Source: Sternotherus odoratus (lineage: Eukaryota; Chordata; Testudines; Kinosternidae). Taken from it: a DNA stretch of 64,000 nucleotides. The notes under the pieces were generated by a model. That model ran no database searches. It was not told the DNA's origin and saw only the letters and a list, made by a program, of their open reading frames with translations. The stretch lies in assembly GCA_032164245.1 (NCBI GenBank), contig JAVMKO010000001.1, forward strand, positions 252,101,644-252,165,643. The letters are read 5' to 3'. This document shows positions 53,591 through 64,000 of this stretch, piece after piece; the first letter of the stretch is position 1; each line of letters starts with the position of its first letter. A program made the position numbers and the translations under genes.

Positions 53591-56500
53591 AGAGGAGTTG
53601 GTGTTTGGGCTGTCCTTACAAGCATTAGGGTTTGCCTCCTTCCTGTTCACAGCACACAAAACAAAACCCAACCCCCATTTTTTTTACAAATCTATCTATC
53701 CTTATACATTTCTAATCTTATTAAGCTATTGATCTTTGCATAGCAATGAGTTAATTAGGTATTGTGAAATCACTTGTGTATTGACCACAAATACCTGTAA
53801 TATTTATATATGTATAGTGTGTGTACATGAATGTACATATGTTTTCATGCAATGTATACATTTAATATATATGCAATACCCGTAATGGTGTACATGTACA
53901 CATTTGCCATAGGCTTACTCTTCCTAAAAAAATATAGTTGAAATTTATAAAGAAAACATTTTTCATTTGAACATACTGGTTTGAAGAATTTTATGTGCTG
54001 CAGTGTGAGTATGTACTCTTGTAACATTTTAACTGGGTAATGTGTTTGCAGAAAGCAAAACATAAAAGGGGATTTTCATCCTGGTTTTTCATGGAGTTTG
54101 CAGAAGCAGTCTGTATCTTGATTTTGAAAGAGCAGAATTTGCCTTTTATGATAAGTCTCTGTAACCTGATCCGTTTTAGAGGAGTTATGTATATAAAAAA
54201 AAATAAAGTATCTGTGTATCATCTTGACAGCATGTCATAACCTGTTAAAGTGAACAGCCTGTTTTGTGAGTTATGTCATGAGTTGATATTTATGGAGGGG
54301 CAGTCAGTTGTTTCACTAGTTGCTTTACAAAAGCAGAACATATGAACAGTTGGACGACGATATGTATGACCCAGGTGGACTTACTCTTACAGGACATTTT
54401 TGTGATAGTAATTTTTGTCCCATGCCTCCTTCAATTTACATTATGTAAATACAGTGCTCTCTTGCAGCAGTTAAGTTGTACTTATTAAATTTTACTTTTT
54501 GGCAGATAATCACGTTGACTTTCTTTTTGGAGTACTTCAACTTTGGTACTTCATAGCCCAGGGAGACAGGACCTTGGCAGCATCTTCCTGGGATCACAGA
54601 TTTCTCAGCTATGTGTTTCTTAAATAAGTTTTCAGCAAAATCTGAAAATACAGGTACTTTATAATAAAAGTTTCTCAAGGGTGCTTCTTGAACATGCTCC
54701 CAGTGCAAAATAAGCTCCAAAATGTGGCTAATGTAAATAGCCTAAGCAAAATATTTCTTAAATTAAAATTTGATCATGTATGGTTTTTGTAAGCAAAATG
54801 TGGAACAGTATAAAGAACTCAAATTGCTTCCTATATTTTTGGAAGCTTAGGACCAAGATAGAAAATGAAAAATACAGATAATTTTTCATAACAACCTTTA
54901 GATGCAATTTGGGCACAAAGAGTATTAGTAAAATTGATTCAAATATTTTGGCTGAAAATGGTGCTGAAAAATGTCTTTGCAGAATGGAAATATGTAAATC
55001 ATCGGTGTTGTGTGTGTATCTTTACAAAGTTTTATGTTAGTAAAGAACTTATGCAAAGATTGAGGTTGCTTATGGCCAACTTTATAGTACTAAGTTTCCT
55101 TAAGTAAATGAGGTTACTAGATGAATTATACATAAAGAGTAAAATACCTTCAAATGTTTTCTGAAAGGTGCATATTTTGATTCAAATCCTATTTAAAGAA
55201 TCAAATATCCTTATTTATGCAGTTAAACAACCCAGGCTACTAGAACTGGAAAACTTTGGGTATTTTTCCTTTTGTGTTTTGCCTTTGTTTACTGCTTGCA
55301 TTTTCACTTCCTAACTATCCTGCACCAGCACAATGTTTGGGTTATAAGCGTTTAACTTTAAAGAAGTCTTGCTAGTTACTAGTTAAAATGAACTTCCGAG
55401 GGCTAACTAGTCAGCAGTATTCTTTTAGCATGCCTTTTTTCAAATGCTTGTAAATGCATGGATTTAATTTACAGGGTTTCTGGCACCTGAGGCGTCTAAC
55501 AAAATCATAACCAGTATGAAGTATTCTAATTATGTAACATTTTTATATGAAGATTGGTTTTGATGTTCATATATCTTTATAAATGACTCAAAGTAGGGGT
55601 TTTTACCACTAATCTTGTTTTAGTAGATAAAGTCCTCTTGCAGAGAGCTCTTTAAAGCAATATTTCAAAGCTACCTCTACTCACTATGGGCCTTACCTGC
55701 TCCTACTAAAGTCAATGTCAAAACTACCATTTAAAGTCAACTTTCATTGAAGTAGGACTAGACTCCAGTATGAATGGGAATTTGGTATAAATATGCAATA
55801 TTAATATGAAGGACAATAGAAGTAAAGAGACTAAATAGGATGTATTTTTAAAATATCTGAAAGTGTTATTCATTTGAAAACTATTAAAAAGGTCTAACCT
55901 ATTTAAAATTTAATACACTGTTTTATTCATTTGGGAGTTTTTCCTGATTAAGAACTGAATGAGTCGGTAAACTGAATTTTCAGGTTCTTTATTGCATGTG
56001 AAGTATTAAGGGATGTATATTACCAAAAGCCTTTTAGGGCATAGCAAAGCCTCTATATATAATGCTTCTGGTTAGATTTTTCTAAACCACATCAGTGTGG
56101 TTGCATTGCACAAGCAGTTTTAAAAATAATAAATGCTATTCTTATCACTTGTATTATAGACTGCATTATTGCAAAAGACAGTGGTACACTAATCATATAC
56201 TTCTAGAGTGAGTATGTAATTATATTCCACACAACCACTGGGAAAGCTAGAAGCATATTAGTTCATACAAAGAAAAGTTACTTTAGATGTGCAACCATGC
56301 TTGTCTGTCAGTTACTCTAACCTCTTTTTTGAGAGTCTTGGCTATATTTCTGGAGACGGACCCTGCAAATGTTTTCTTGTGTAACTAATACTCATATGAT
56401 CCAATTGATTTCCGTGTAAGGATTGCTCATATGAATAGAATTACTTTTGTGAGTAAAGAATGCAGGAAGTGGGACTTGCATTTTTAAATTGGTTAACAAA

Positions 56501-56711
56501 ACCATTTAAAAAAAAAGGTACAAAACTATTTGGAACAGGTGGAAACATGAATTTTTTTAAAGTGGCTTAAAAACAGCAGGGCTCTATACCATGTTTTTAA
56601 AATAGTTATTCCCATGCCGTGCTGCCCAGGCAAAACCATTAGTCTGAAACCATCTTCAAATAACTCTCTTACAAGTGGGAATGTGACTTTGCTTTCCATA
56701 TTCTCTTATAA
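53591..56711. other. AT-rich intronic DNA, nothing recognised
   Basis: Low CpG, with no open frame of note and no repeat termini. (tatatgtat)-type motifs occur at about 53800-53875. It could hold intronic control elements, but none can be identified from one sequence. Confidence 0.45.
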
Positions 56712-57484
56712 CCGTGGTTCTCAAACTTTTTCTCTTGGTGACCCCTTTCAGACACCAGGCCCCTAAGCGCGACCCCCCCCCCCCTTAGGGGTCTGGGCAG
56801 GGGCTGGGGGGGGGGTGCCAGCAGCCCCCCGGGTAGAGGTTGGGCTCGATGGGGGGATGCCAGCAGCCCCCCCGGGGCAGGGGCTGAGCTGGGGGGGTGT
56901 GGGGGTTCCAGCCCCCCAGGGCAGGGCTCAGGAGGGTGCCAGCTACCCCCGGGACAGGGTCTGGGGTGCCGCCAGCAGCCCGCCGTGGCAGGGCCTGGAG
57001 TTCGGGTCGCTGCTGACAGCCTGCTGCGGCCGGGACTCCGGGCACTGCCGGCAGCCCGCCGCGCCATGGGCCGGGTCTGGGGTTTGGGGTGCTGCCAACA
57101 GCCCTCTGCAGCAGGGGCCAAGGCCCAGAGCACCGCCAGCAGCCCGCCGCGGCAGGGGCCAAGACCCAGAGCACCGCCAGCAGCCCGCCGCGGCAGGGGC
57201 CAAGACCCAGAGCACCGCCAGCAGCCCGCCGCGGCAGGGGCCAAGACCCAGAGCACCGCCAGCAGCCCGCCGCGGCAGGGGCCAAGACCCAGAGCACCGC
57301 CAGCAGCTCGCCGTGGCAGGGTCTGGGTCTGGGGTTTGGGGCACCACCGGCAGACCGCCGCAGCAGGGTCCGGGGCTTGGGGCGCTGCCGGCAGGGGTCG
57401 GGGCAGGCTGCTGGGGCTCGCGACCCCCACATAATCGGGTCGTGACCCCTCGAGGGGTCCCGACCCCCACTTTGTGAACCAATG
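56712..57484. mobile_element. hAT element, GGTTCTCAAAC family, with 41-bp array
   Basis: Ends CCGTGGTTCTCAAAC and, inverted, TTTGTGAACCAATG, flanked by a perfect 8-bp repeat TCTTATAA (56704-56711 and 57485-57492). The interior is GC-rich: 57114-57325 is a 41-bp tandem array, and other cagcccgccg-type cassettes flank it. It lacks a transposase; long open frames on both strands come from the repeats. Confidence 0.87.
57114..57325. repeat. 41-bp tandem array inside hAT
   Basis: The word cagagcaccgccagcagc occurs at 57126, 57167, 57208, 57249 and 57290, an exact 41-bp period with five copies. It ends in a diverged copy (agctcgccgtggcagggtct). Confidence 0.93.
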
Positions 57485-57536
57485 TCTTATAATATGATGA
57501 CTGGGGCTGCTCACACTCACCCTCTGCTCCCTAGGA

Positions 57537-57782
57537 CAGGGGTCTTCAAACTTTTCTCCCCACAGTCCCTTTCCGTGGAGGGAAAAGTCTGGCGGCCTCC
57601 GGGGGGTATGCCCGCCGAAATGCCGCCGCAGAAAGCGGAAGTTTCTACTTTCCATGGCACATTTCGGCGGGACTAAAATAGCCCACCTGGGAGTTCAGCG
57701 GTCTCCCTGGCGGGCTGGGCGGCGATGCTGGGGTCTCGCACACCCCCTGGTGATGCACGCACCCCAGTTTTGAAGACCACTG
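57537..57782. mobile_element. hAT MITE, CAGGGGTCTTCAAAC
   Basis: Ends CAGGGGTCTTCAAACTTTTC and CAGTTTTGAAGACCACTG, flanked by a perfect 8-bp repeat CCCTAGGA (57529-57536 and 57783-57790). The interior has cccgccgaaa / tttcggcggg inverted words. It lies 52 bp from the hAT at 56712-57484. Confidence 0.88.
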
Positions 57783-57790
57783 CCCTAGGA

Positions 57791-60700
57791 GATAGATTTC
57801 AAGTGTTTTTTATTTAGCTTTTAATGGGCACTTTTGACTGAAATCTGACATACAAGAGTTTGGCTCAGAGGATTCTTGTTTTCAGAATCTCAAAAATGTA
57901 TTTTTGATTTTTTTTAGTATAAATTTTAAATATGTTAAGGCTTAACAAGTTCTACATTGCTTTTCATTGAGTTTAGTCCAAGATGGTGATTAAGCCACAA
58001 TAATTTGTAGTACTTTTTGTAACTCTTCTTAGACGTTAACTCCACTCCTTAGATGAACTGACCATTTAATTTTTTTCTTATGTTGAAACTGGTTTCAGTT
58101 ATTATCCATTAATTAAAAATGTTTCCCCACAAAATCAGATTGCACACAGCTTCTTTTTATAAAAACTATACACATTTATTTATTTATTCTCATTAATTTC
58201 TTCTAGCCCCATTGCTATCCTAGTTCCTCTTCACAATGCGCTTTTTCTGGTAATTCTGCTAATGAGATCAGTAGATGTTCAGTCAACTCCATTTAAATTT
58301 GATGTAGGTTGTTCGGGGGAGGAATAAACAATCAGACAAAGTAAAAACCCATTTTCCCAAACCAGCTTTCTCTAAGATTTTTGTTGAATAAGTTATAGAA
58401 AAAAATGTGCGGATATTTGACAGGTCCTATTCACTTCCTCTCGGGCTTCCTCCCCTTTCCCAATGCCCACTCTGCTCCACTCATTCAGGGAGAACATAAT
58501 TATTGCCTTGAATGGACACTGAATAAAATGAATGAATTGTGCTTTGCCAAAAAGCTTCATTCAACAAAATTACTGTAATTTAACCAAATTATAAGAGTAT
58601 ATGACAAATTACACTCTACCACAAGATAATATAAAAAATTCAAACTGTAGAAAATCAAAATAAGAAGATTTGAGCTCACAAAAGCAAGAACAAGCACATT
58701 TCAGGAATTAATCAGAAGACTGATAGCACATCTGTGATTTTTTTTTTTTTTTTTTTTTTTTGGTGCCTAGATGTTTGACATTTAATCCTTTTACTGCAGG
58801 TTTCTTATGTTTATTTAAGGTCTTTTAACCTTGCTCAGTGTAGCTTTTATATAAATATTACTGTAAACTTATTGGAACAATGAGGGGAGAGAGGTTAATT
58901 TGAAATAAATACATTATGATTTATTCCAGAGGCATCAAAACCAAAGCTTAGGGGAAATACAGAAATGTATAAAGTAGTGGAAAAATCATATCAAGTAAAT
59001 AAATGGAAGTTCATCTTTGTTTACCCAACTGTCAAAACAATATTACTCTCTTAGGCTGAAACGTCTTTAAAATTATTTTTAGTTTAGCCAGCCCTGTATC
59101 AACATATTGGTTTCTTTTTTCTGAAGGACTATCCTTCATAGAAGATCTTTCAGTATGAAGGAGCCATTTGGATGTACAAAGGCTGCTAATGATTTATAAT
59201 CACAGCTTAGCCTTTTTGAAGTCATTTTTCTTTTTGTTTGGGGCCCGTGAAGCTCTGGGGCCCAGGGTAGATGTCTTCCCTTCAGGTTTTGGGTCCCCAT
59301 AAATGTCAAGGCTAAACAAATCCATTAAGAAATGTACCTAGTAGACTCTTTTTGTTACTGAGCCATGAATATTTTGTGTTACAAGATGATGGCTAATGTT
59401 GAAAGCTAACACCTGTGCAAGTCCCTCTTAAATTCTCCTACAGCCAGCCTTTGTGTCCATATTACTTCCTCTTTTGGGAAGGACTCCAGATCACTTTTAG
59501 GTTGTGGAATGGCAACTGAAGGTAGAAGATTTGCCACAAATTATCTTTCAGCTGTTAAAGGATGAGTTGTTCCTCTGCTGAGCATTCAGTGTGACCTCTG
59601 ATTGTTGGAAAAACTGTGTGGAAGTGGGAGCCAGGTACTCTTCTATTCTAATCCCGGCTTGGTGGTGGTGTTGGTCAATTTTTTCCCAATGTGTAAAATG
59701 AGGACAATAATAGTTAATATTCTCACCGTATGTGAGAATATTAACTAATTAATTATGTGACAATCAATGCTTATGGAGTGCTGTTAAATGCTAAATATTT
59801 TATAATTAGAGGAAGATGAGGAGACTGAGACAGTAGAGCACAGGAAGGACCAAGTGTGAGGCAGTGAAATGAAAATTGGTGGACATGCAAGATATAGAAT
59901 GAGAGGAAGAAAGGCAATGAGGCAACAAAATGTGGGCCTGAATGGAGAGAATGGATATGAGTATGAATGAAAACCAGCTTTTCAAAGAAAACAGCATTAG
60001 AGAGTAATGACAGAAAATTCATGAAGATGGATAGGATGGAAGAAGAGGAAAGAAAATAAAGCATTGGAAGAAATAAATAAGCAAGAAGAGACCTACACAA
60101 ATTTATGACTAGTTGAATTTTATATTTTGAGAGAAATCTTACATTTCTAAATTTGAAGGAAGAGGGTGGTATTTTGAGCAGTTTAATTATGTTAATATTG
60201 TTGGCTACTTAGGATTAGGTAGTTCAACAACTGGAGACAGAGAAAATAACAAAAAACGAACATAATGCATTTATGTGCAGGCATGTCTGCCTAATTCTAA
60301 TTTTAAAATGTTGACAAGTATACATTAAAGCCAGCATAAGAAGCCACATGGAAGGGCACAACATGATGATGCCACCTCTGTTCCTAACTGTACTCTCACT
60401 GACACCAGCCAGTGTTTTTTGCTCACTTTCTGGGACACTGATCTCTGTGTCCACACCTTTGAATGTCCACCCCCCATTCCTGCCTCCTCAAAGGTCAGAG
60501 TTTGGGCTTCTTTTGTCAATATCCATGTCATAGGGTCATTGATGGGCTCAGAAGCCTAGTGGTTAGCAGCCACTCAGTAGTGGAGGCAGTGATGGGACAG
60601 CCCAGGCCCTAGGAGGATCAGCTGCATTGGAGGGAGGGGGGAGTCCTCTGAGTTACCTTCCCTGGAACATTCCTACGACTGCTTTCCTTCATCAGCTTCT

Positions 60701-61215
60701 GGTCCCAGGTAAGTTAAAAGAAACCAAGCCATCAGCCCAACAGAGCTCAGCATATAGACCTGTTCCCTCAGGGCGGCTTCTCCAGCACCTTTGTCAGGAG
60801 CCTTCAGGGTAGGTCTGTCTTCCCAGCCTCCCCCTGCTAAGTTGGGTTGCTCCCTTTTCAACCCCTCCGGTTGGAGCAGGCTCTTCAGGGCTGGAAGGGC
60901 AGGGCCCAATATTGTCTTTTAATCCTTTCTGGCCAAATGTGGGGTTTGTAAACTGCATTACAGTCCAAATAAGCCAGTTAGCTCAAATAAAAAAAGGTTT
61001 GTTTGACATTGAAAGCAAAATCTAAAAAAATCAATACTTAAAAACTAGGTTCAGTTAACAGTATTGCAATATTGAGACCTAGCTAGGCCAGCCCTTGTAG
61101 TTAGAATTTATTAAGTAGAGTTAAACATCTTACCTGTCAGCAATAGTGTTACTCTTGCAGTTAACAAGCTGAGTTCTAGTTAGTTTGAGTTGTCCTAGTT
61201 TGTTGGTTGTATGTG
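57791..61215. other. AT-rich intronic DNA, mostly unassigned
   Basis: Poly(T) of about 25 bp at 58737-58761. A MIR/L2-like phrase lies at 59690-59720 (gtgtaaaatgaggacaataatag). 60540-60960 is GC-richer and repeat-like, but no family or boundary is recognised. No coding. Confidence 0.4.
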
Positions 61216-62762
61216 GCTCAGGAATATTTAGAAAAGCTAGACGAGCACAAGTTCATGGGGCCGGATGCGCTGCATCCGAGGGTGCTAAAGGAGTTGGCTG
61301 ATGTAATTGCAGAGCCATTGGCCATTATCTTTGAAAACTCATGGTGATCGGGGGAGGTCCCGGATGACTGGAAAAAGGCTAATGTAGTACCCATCTTTAA
61401 AAAAGGGAAGAAGGAGGATCCAGGGAACTACAGGCCAGTCAGCCTCACCTCAGTGCCTGGTCCTCAAGGAATCAATCCTGAAGCACTTAGAGGAGAGGAA
61501 AGTGATCAGGAACAGTCAGCATGGATTCACCAAGGGCAAATCATGCCTGACTAACCTAATTTCCTTCTACGATGGGATAACTGGCTCTGTGGATGAGGGG
61601 AAAGCAGTGGATGTGTTGTTACTTTAGCAAAACTTTTGATACGGTCTCCCACAATATTCTTGCCAGCAAGTTAAATAAGTATGGGCTGGATGAATGGACC
61701 ATAAAGTAGATAGAAAGCTAGCTGGATCGTTGGGCTCAACGGGTAGTGATCAATGGCTCCATGTCTAGCTGACAGCCGGTATCAAGCGGAGTGCCCCAAG
61801 GGTCAGTCCTGGGGCTGGTTTTATTCAATATCTTTATCAGTGATCTGGAGGATGGTGTGGATTCACCCTCAGCAAGTTTGCAGATGACACTAAACTGGGA
61901 GGAGTGGTAGATACACTGGAGGGTAGGGATAGGATACAGAGGGACCTAGACAAATTAGAGGATTGGGCCAAAAGAAATTTGATGAGGTTCAACAAGGAGA
62001 AGTGCAGAGTCCTGGACTTAGGACGGAAGAATGCCATGCATTGCTACAGACTGGGGACCAAATGGCTAGGCAGCAGTTCTGCAGAAAAGGACCTAGGGAT
62101 TACGGTGGATGAGAAGCTGGATGAGAATCAATAGTGTGCCCTTGTTGCCAAGAAGGCTAATGGCATTTTGGGCTGTATAAGTAGGGGCATTGCCAGCAGA
62201 TCGAGGGACGTGATTGTTCCCCTCTATTCGACATTGGTGAGGCCTCATGTGGAGTACTATGTCCAATTTTGGGGCCCACACTACAAAAAGGATGTGGAAA
62301 AATTGGAAAGCGTCCAGAGAAGGGCAACAAAAATGATTCAGGGCCTGGCGTGCATGACTTATGAGGAGAGGCTAAGAGAACTGGGATTGTTTAGTCTACA
62401 GAAGAGAAGACTGAAGGGAGATTTGATAGCTGCTTTCAACTACCTGAAAGGGGGTTCTAAAAAGGTTGGATCTAGACTGTTCTCAGTGGTAGCAGATGAT
62501 GAACAAGGAGTAATGTTCTCAAGTTGCAGTTGGGAAGGTTTAGATTGGATATTAGGAAAAAACATTTTCACTAGGAGGGTGGTCAAGCATTGGAATGGGT
62601 TACCTAGGGAGGTGGTAGAAACACCTTCCTTAGAGGTTTTTAAGGTCAGGCTTGATAAAGCCCTGGCTGGAATGATTTAGTTGGGGATTGTTCCTGCTTT
62701 GAGCAGGGGGTTGGACTAGATGACCTCCAGAGGTCCCTTCCAACCCTAATATTCTATGATTC
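61216..62762 (+). mobile_element. CR1 LINE, 5'-truncated, relatively young
   Basis: Carries the 3' half of CR1 ORF2 and ends at the CR1-specific attctatgat. Readable blocks in order are KFMGPDALHPRVLKEL, then [54 protein letters not shown], and the long C-terminal 62168-62680 ([20 protein letters not shown] ... [16 protein letters not shown]). RT catalytic FADD is intact as a motif. A small number of frameshifts and stops (for example tgatcgggg near 61346) disable it. It lies in sense orientation in LRCH1 intron 1. Confidence 0.9.
62168..62680 (+). pseudogene. CR1 ORF2 C-terminal domain, open segment
   Basis: 170 codons open to a natural stop (GMI*), covering the RT thumb/C-terminal domain: [20 protein letters not shown], then [20 protein letters not shown], then [18 protein letters not shown]. 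The ORF2 product performs target-primed reverse transcription. The rest of ORF2 is frameshifted upstream and the endonuclease is missing, so it is a dead fragment. Confidence 0.85.
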
Positions 62763-63135
62763 CTCATTCGGGGGGTTGGGAATATGGGTGCCATCATCCA
62801 TGGGTCCCAAAATATTGGCAGGCTGCTAATCAAACAAATCTTGATATCATTTTTATTTAAATTTGAGGCTTCAAATTTGGGGTGTAAGGAAGGAATAAGA
62901 CTTTTCTTAGAGTGCTTTTCATCTGTAAACCTCAGTGCTTTGTTTTGTAAAGGGGAGGGCAAGGGCAAGACTCACCAAGGTGATAGGCACCTAGTGACAT
63001 TTTCAAGTGCCTAAATAAATTAGGCACCTAACACCCATTAAATCCTATTGACTTTCAAGCTCCTAAGTATCTCTGACACTTCTGAAAATCCCACTAGCTG
63101 CCTATAAGCATCATTAGGTACCTAAACACCCTTCT
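62763..63135. repeat. Old interspersed repeat (AGGCACCTA type)
   Basis: Words ataggcacctagtgacattt, aattaggcacctaacaccca and aggtacctaaacacccttct recur elsewhere in the window (21700, 33380, 42700). Ancient LINE-like 3' region, unnamed. Confidence 0.45.
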
Positions 63136-63149
63136 GAATCTAGCCCCAT

Positions 63150-63300
63150 GTATCTTTATCTTCTTTCAGCAGGGGAAGCTCACAGAGAGAAAGGAGAAAT
63201 GACTTGCCCAAATTCATATAATAGGTCAGTGGCAGAGACAGAAATAGATCCAAGTCTCCTGGTTCCAGCTGCAGCCCCCTGGAGTACAGTGCCTCCCAAT
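63150..63300 (+). repeat. MIR SINE fragment, diverged
   Basis: agaaatgacttgcccaaatt then ataggtcagtggcagagaca then gatccaagtctcctggttcc is the right half of MIR. Less conserved than the copy at 11876-12015. Confidence 0.65.
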
Positions 63301-63304
63301 TAGA

Positions 63305-64000
63305 CTTTGGGGTGTAGCAAACCTACCAAAGTTTATTCACTCGTATGAAAGAGGTTTGTTGAATATGTTTTAAGGAATTCCACATAGTCTTAACACAGTA
63401 TCATCTTAAAGAATAGTTCCTCTCGGCTTTGGTTGTGAGTAAACATTCCCTTTTGGGAAGTCTTGTGCATTGACTGTGTTTCTGCTCTATGTGGTTGTCT
63501 TGTTTTTTTCTCACGCTGACTTGTTGGCCAGCCTGGCTTTTTCTCTCTCTCCTTGTATGGTATTGATCACTATAGTGTCTGAACACTTCAACCTTTTTAA
63601 AAATAGAAATAACAATAACAATCTTTGTTCTTTCCATCCCAGGCTGTAGGAGAAATAGTAAGATTATTTTTATACTTGTGTATGAAGACTTTACTGAGAG
63701 TCAAATAAGATGAGATGTGGATATAGTTGTGAATGTGATTAGGTCTATAGTCAATCCTGGATCTGGAGAAAGTGAGTTCCCTACTTAACAGTGCCTGTGA
63801 AAATTCTGGCTCTCAGTCACAAGTCTGCTGACAGTTTCAGTGGAGCACAGCTGTTGTGGGAAGCCCTGAGCCTGAGGGAACAGTGATCTGCGGTAGCTAC
63901 CAAGGATCCCATGTTGGGCTTTGAATGTCAGGACAGAGAACTTGAACTCCTCGCAACAGGGAGGTAGAGCAGACGGCAGAATAGCAGGATGATATGCTCG
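63305..64000. other. unassigned intronic DNA
   Basis: No gene or repeat boundary recognised up to the window end. Confidence 0.4.

Larger units (their letters stand above)
51325..64000 (+). other. LRCH1: LRCH1 intron 1 (partial, continues beyond window)
   Basis: It begins at the gtgagc donor. No downstream sequence encodes the expected leucine-rich repeats (a DLSKNRL-like start), so the acceptor lies past 64000. The intron contains the minisatellite at 51368-52010, MITEs and hATs, AT-rich DNA, and a CR1. The large first intron agrees with my recollection that LRCH1 is a large gene. Confidence 0.75.

Noticed and set aside
53591..56711. LRCH1 exon 2 within intron 1 sequence
   Set aside because: No frame encodes the leucine-rich repeat sequence expected after HDLSDTV; no matching acceptor plus coding signal was seen to the window end.
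56669..57655. Open readings of 149-328 codons on both strands
   Set aside because: They fall inside a hAT with a 41-bp array; peptides are Ala/Pro/Gly/Arg-rich repeats with no domain.

Overview
The window looks like reptilian nuclear DNA, most probably from a turtle. Evidence: abundant CR1 LINEs (one with the ATTCTATGAT 3' end), Penelope-like element (PLE) tails of the kind I associate with turtles, many GC-rich hAT elements with intact 8-bp target-site duplications (TSDs), MIR SINEs, and a vertebrate gene start with a CpG island. A crocodilian is the main alternative. Nothing prokaryotic is present. Only one host-gene exon can be supported: the first coding exon of LRCH1 (51087-51324, + strand), with a GC-rich promoter (about 50800-51086) and a canonical splice donor. 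Everything after 51325 is read as LRCH1 intron 1. Everything before about 50.7 kb is read as intergenic DNA built from transposon remnants.

Layout. 1-3.3 kb: mostly unassigned, with a decayed minus-strand reading carrying a membrane segment and a coiled coil. 3.3-6.5 kb: a minus-strand Ty3/gypsy retrotransposon (reverse transcriptase, protease, gag remnants) cut by two hAT elements (5123-6165 and 6529-7472). 8-14.4 kb: G-rich array, MITE, solo LTR (10184-10613), MIR, C-rich and G-rich arrays, CR1 tail. 16.3-17.1 kb: minus-strand PLE fragment and a PLE fold-back. 18.8-20.6 kb: an LTR-like unit with a second solo LTR nested in it. 22.3-25.1 kb: decayed CR1 with a PLE tail. 26.3-30 kb: palindromic MITE, C-rich DNA, and a hAT carrying a nested MITE. 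30712-32018: a 1.3-kb TG..CA element with a 5-bp TSD and two in-frame protein-like tandem repeats. 32.4-34.8 kb: SINE-like repeats, MITEs and a hAT. 35.5-36.3 kb: Harbinger nuclease relic. 37.8-38.9 kb: CR1 relic and two hAT MITEs. 41.6-43.7 kb: a PLE segment between 207-bp inverted repeats, SINE-like DNA, and another PLE fold-back. 44749-45439: a hAT with a CpG-island-like interior. 46.5-48.7 kb: G-rich array and a gypsy pol remnant whose integrase lies upstream of reverse transcriptase (Gmr1-like order). 49.3-50.8 kb: MITEs and a hAT directly upstream of LRCH1.

In LRCH1 intron 1, a 41-bp GC-rich minisatellite starts about 45 bp after the splice donor. It is followed by a MITE, two hATs 52 bp apart (one with its own 41-bp array), AT-rich DNA with no recognisable coding, and a fairly well preserved sense-strand CR1 ending at 62762.

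The host gene and the mobile DNA do not form a functional unit. The most informative signals are the IN-before-RT retrotransposon, the inverted-repeat PLE, the promoter-like hAT interior, the coding-like LTR element and the minisatellite beside the LRCH1 donor. All identifications come from reading motifs by eye; no database search was run.
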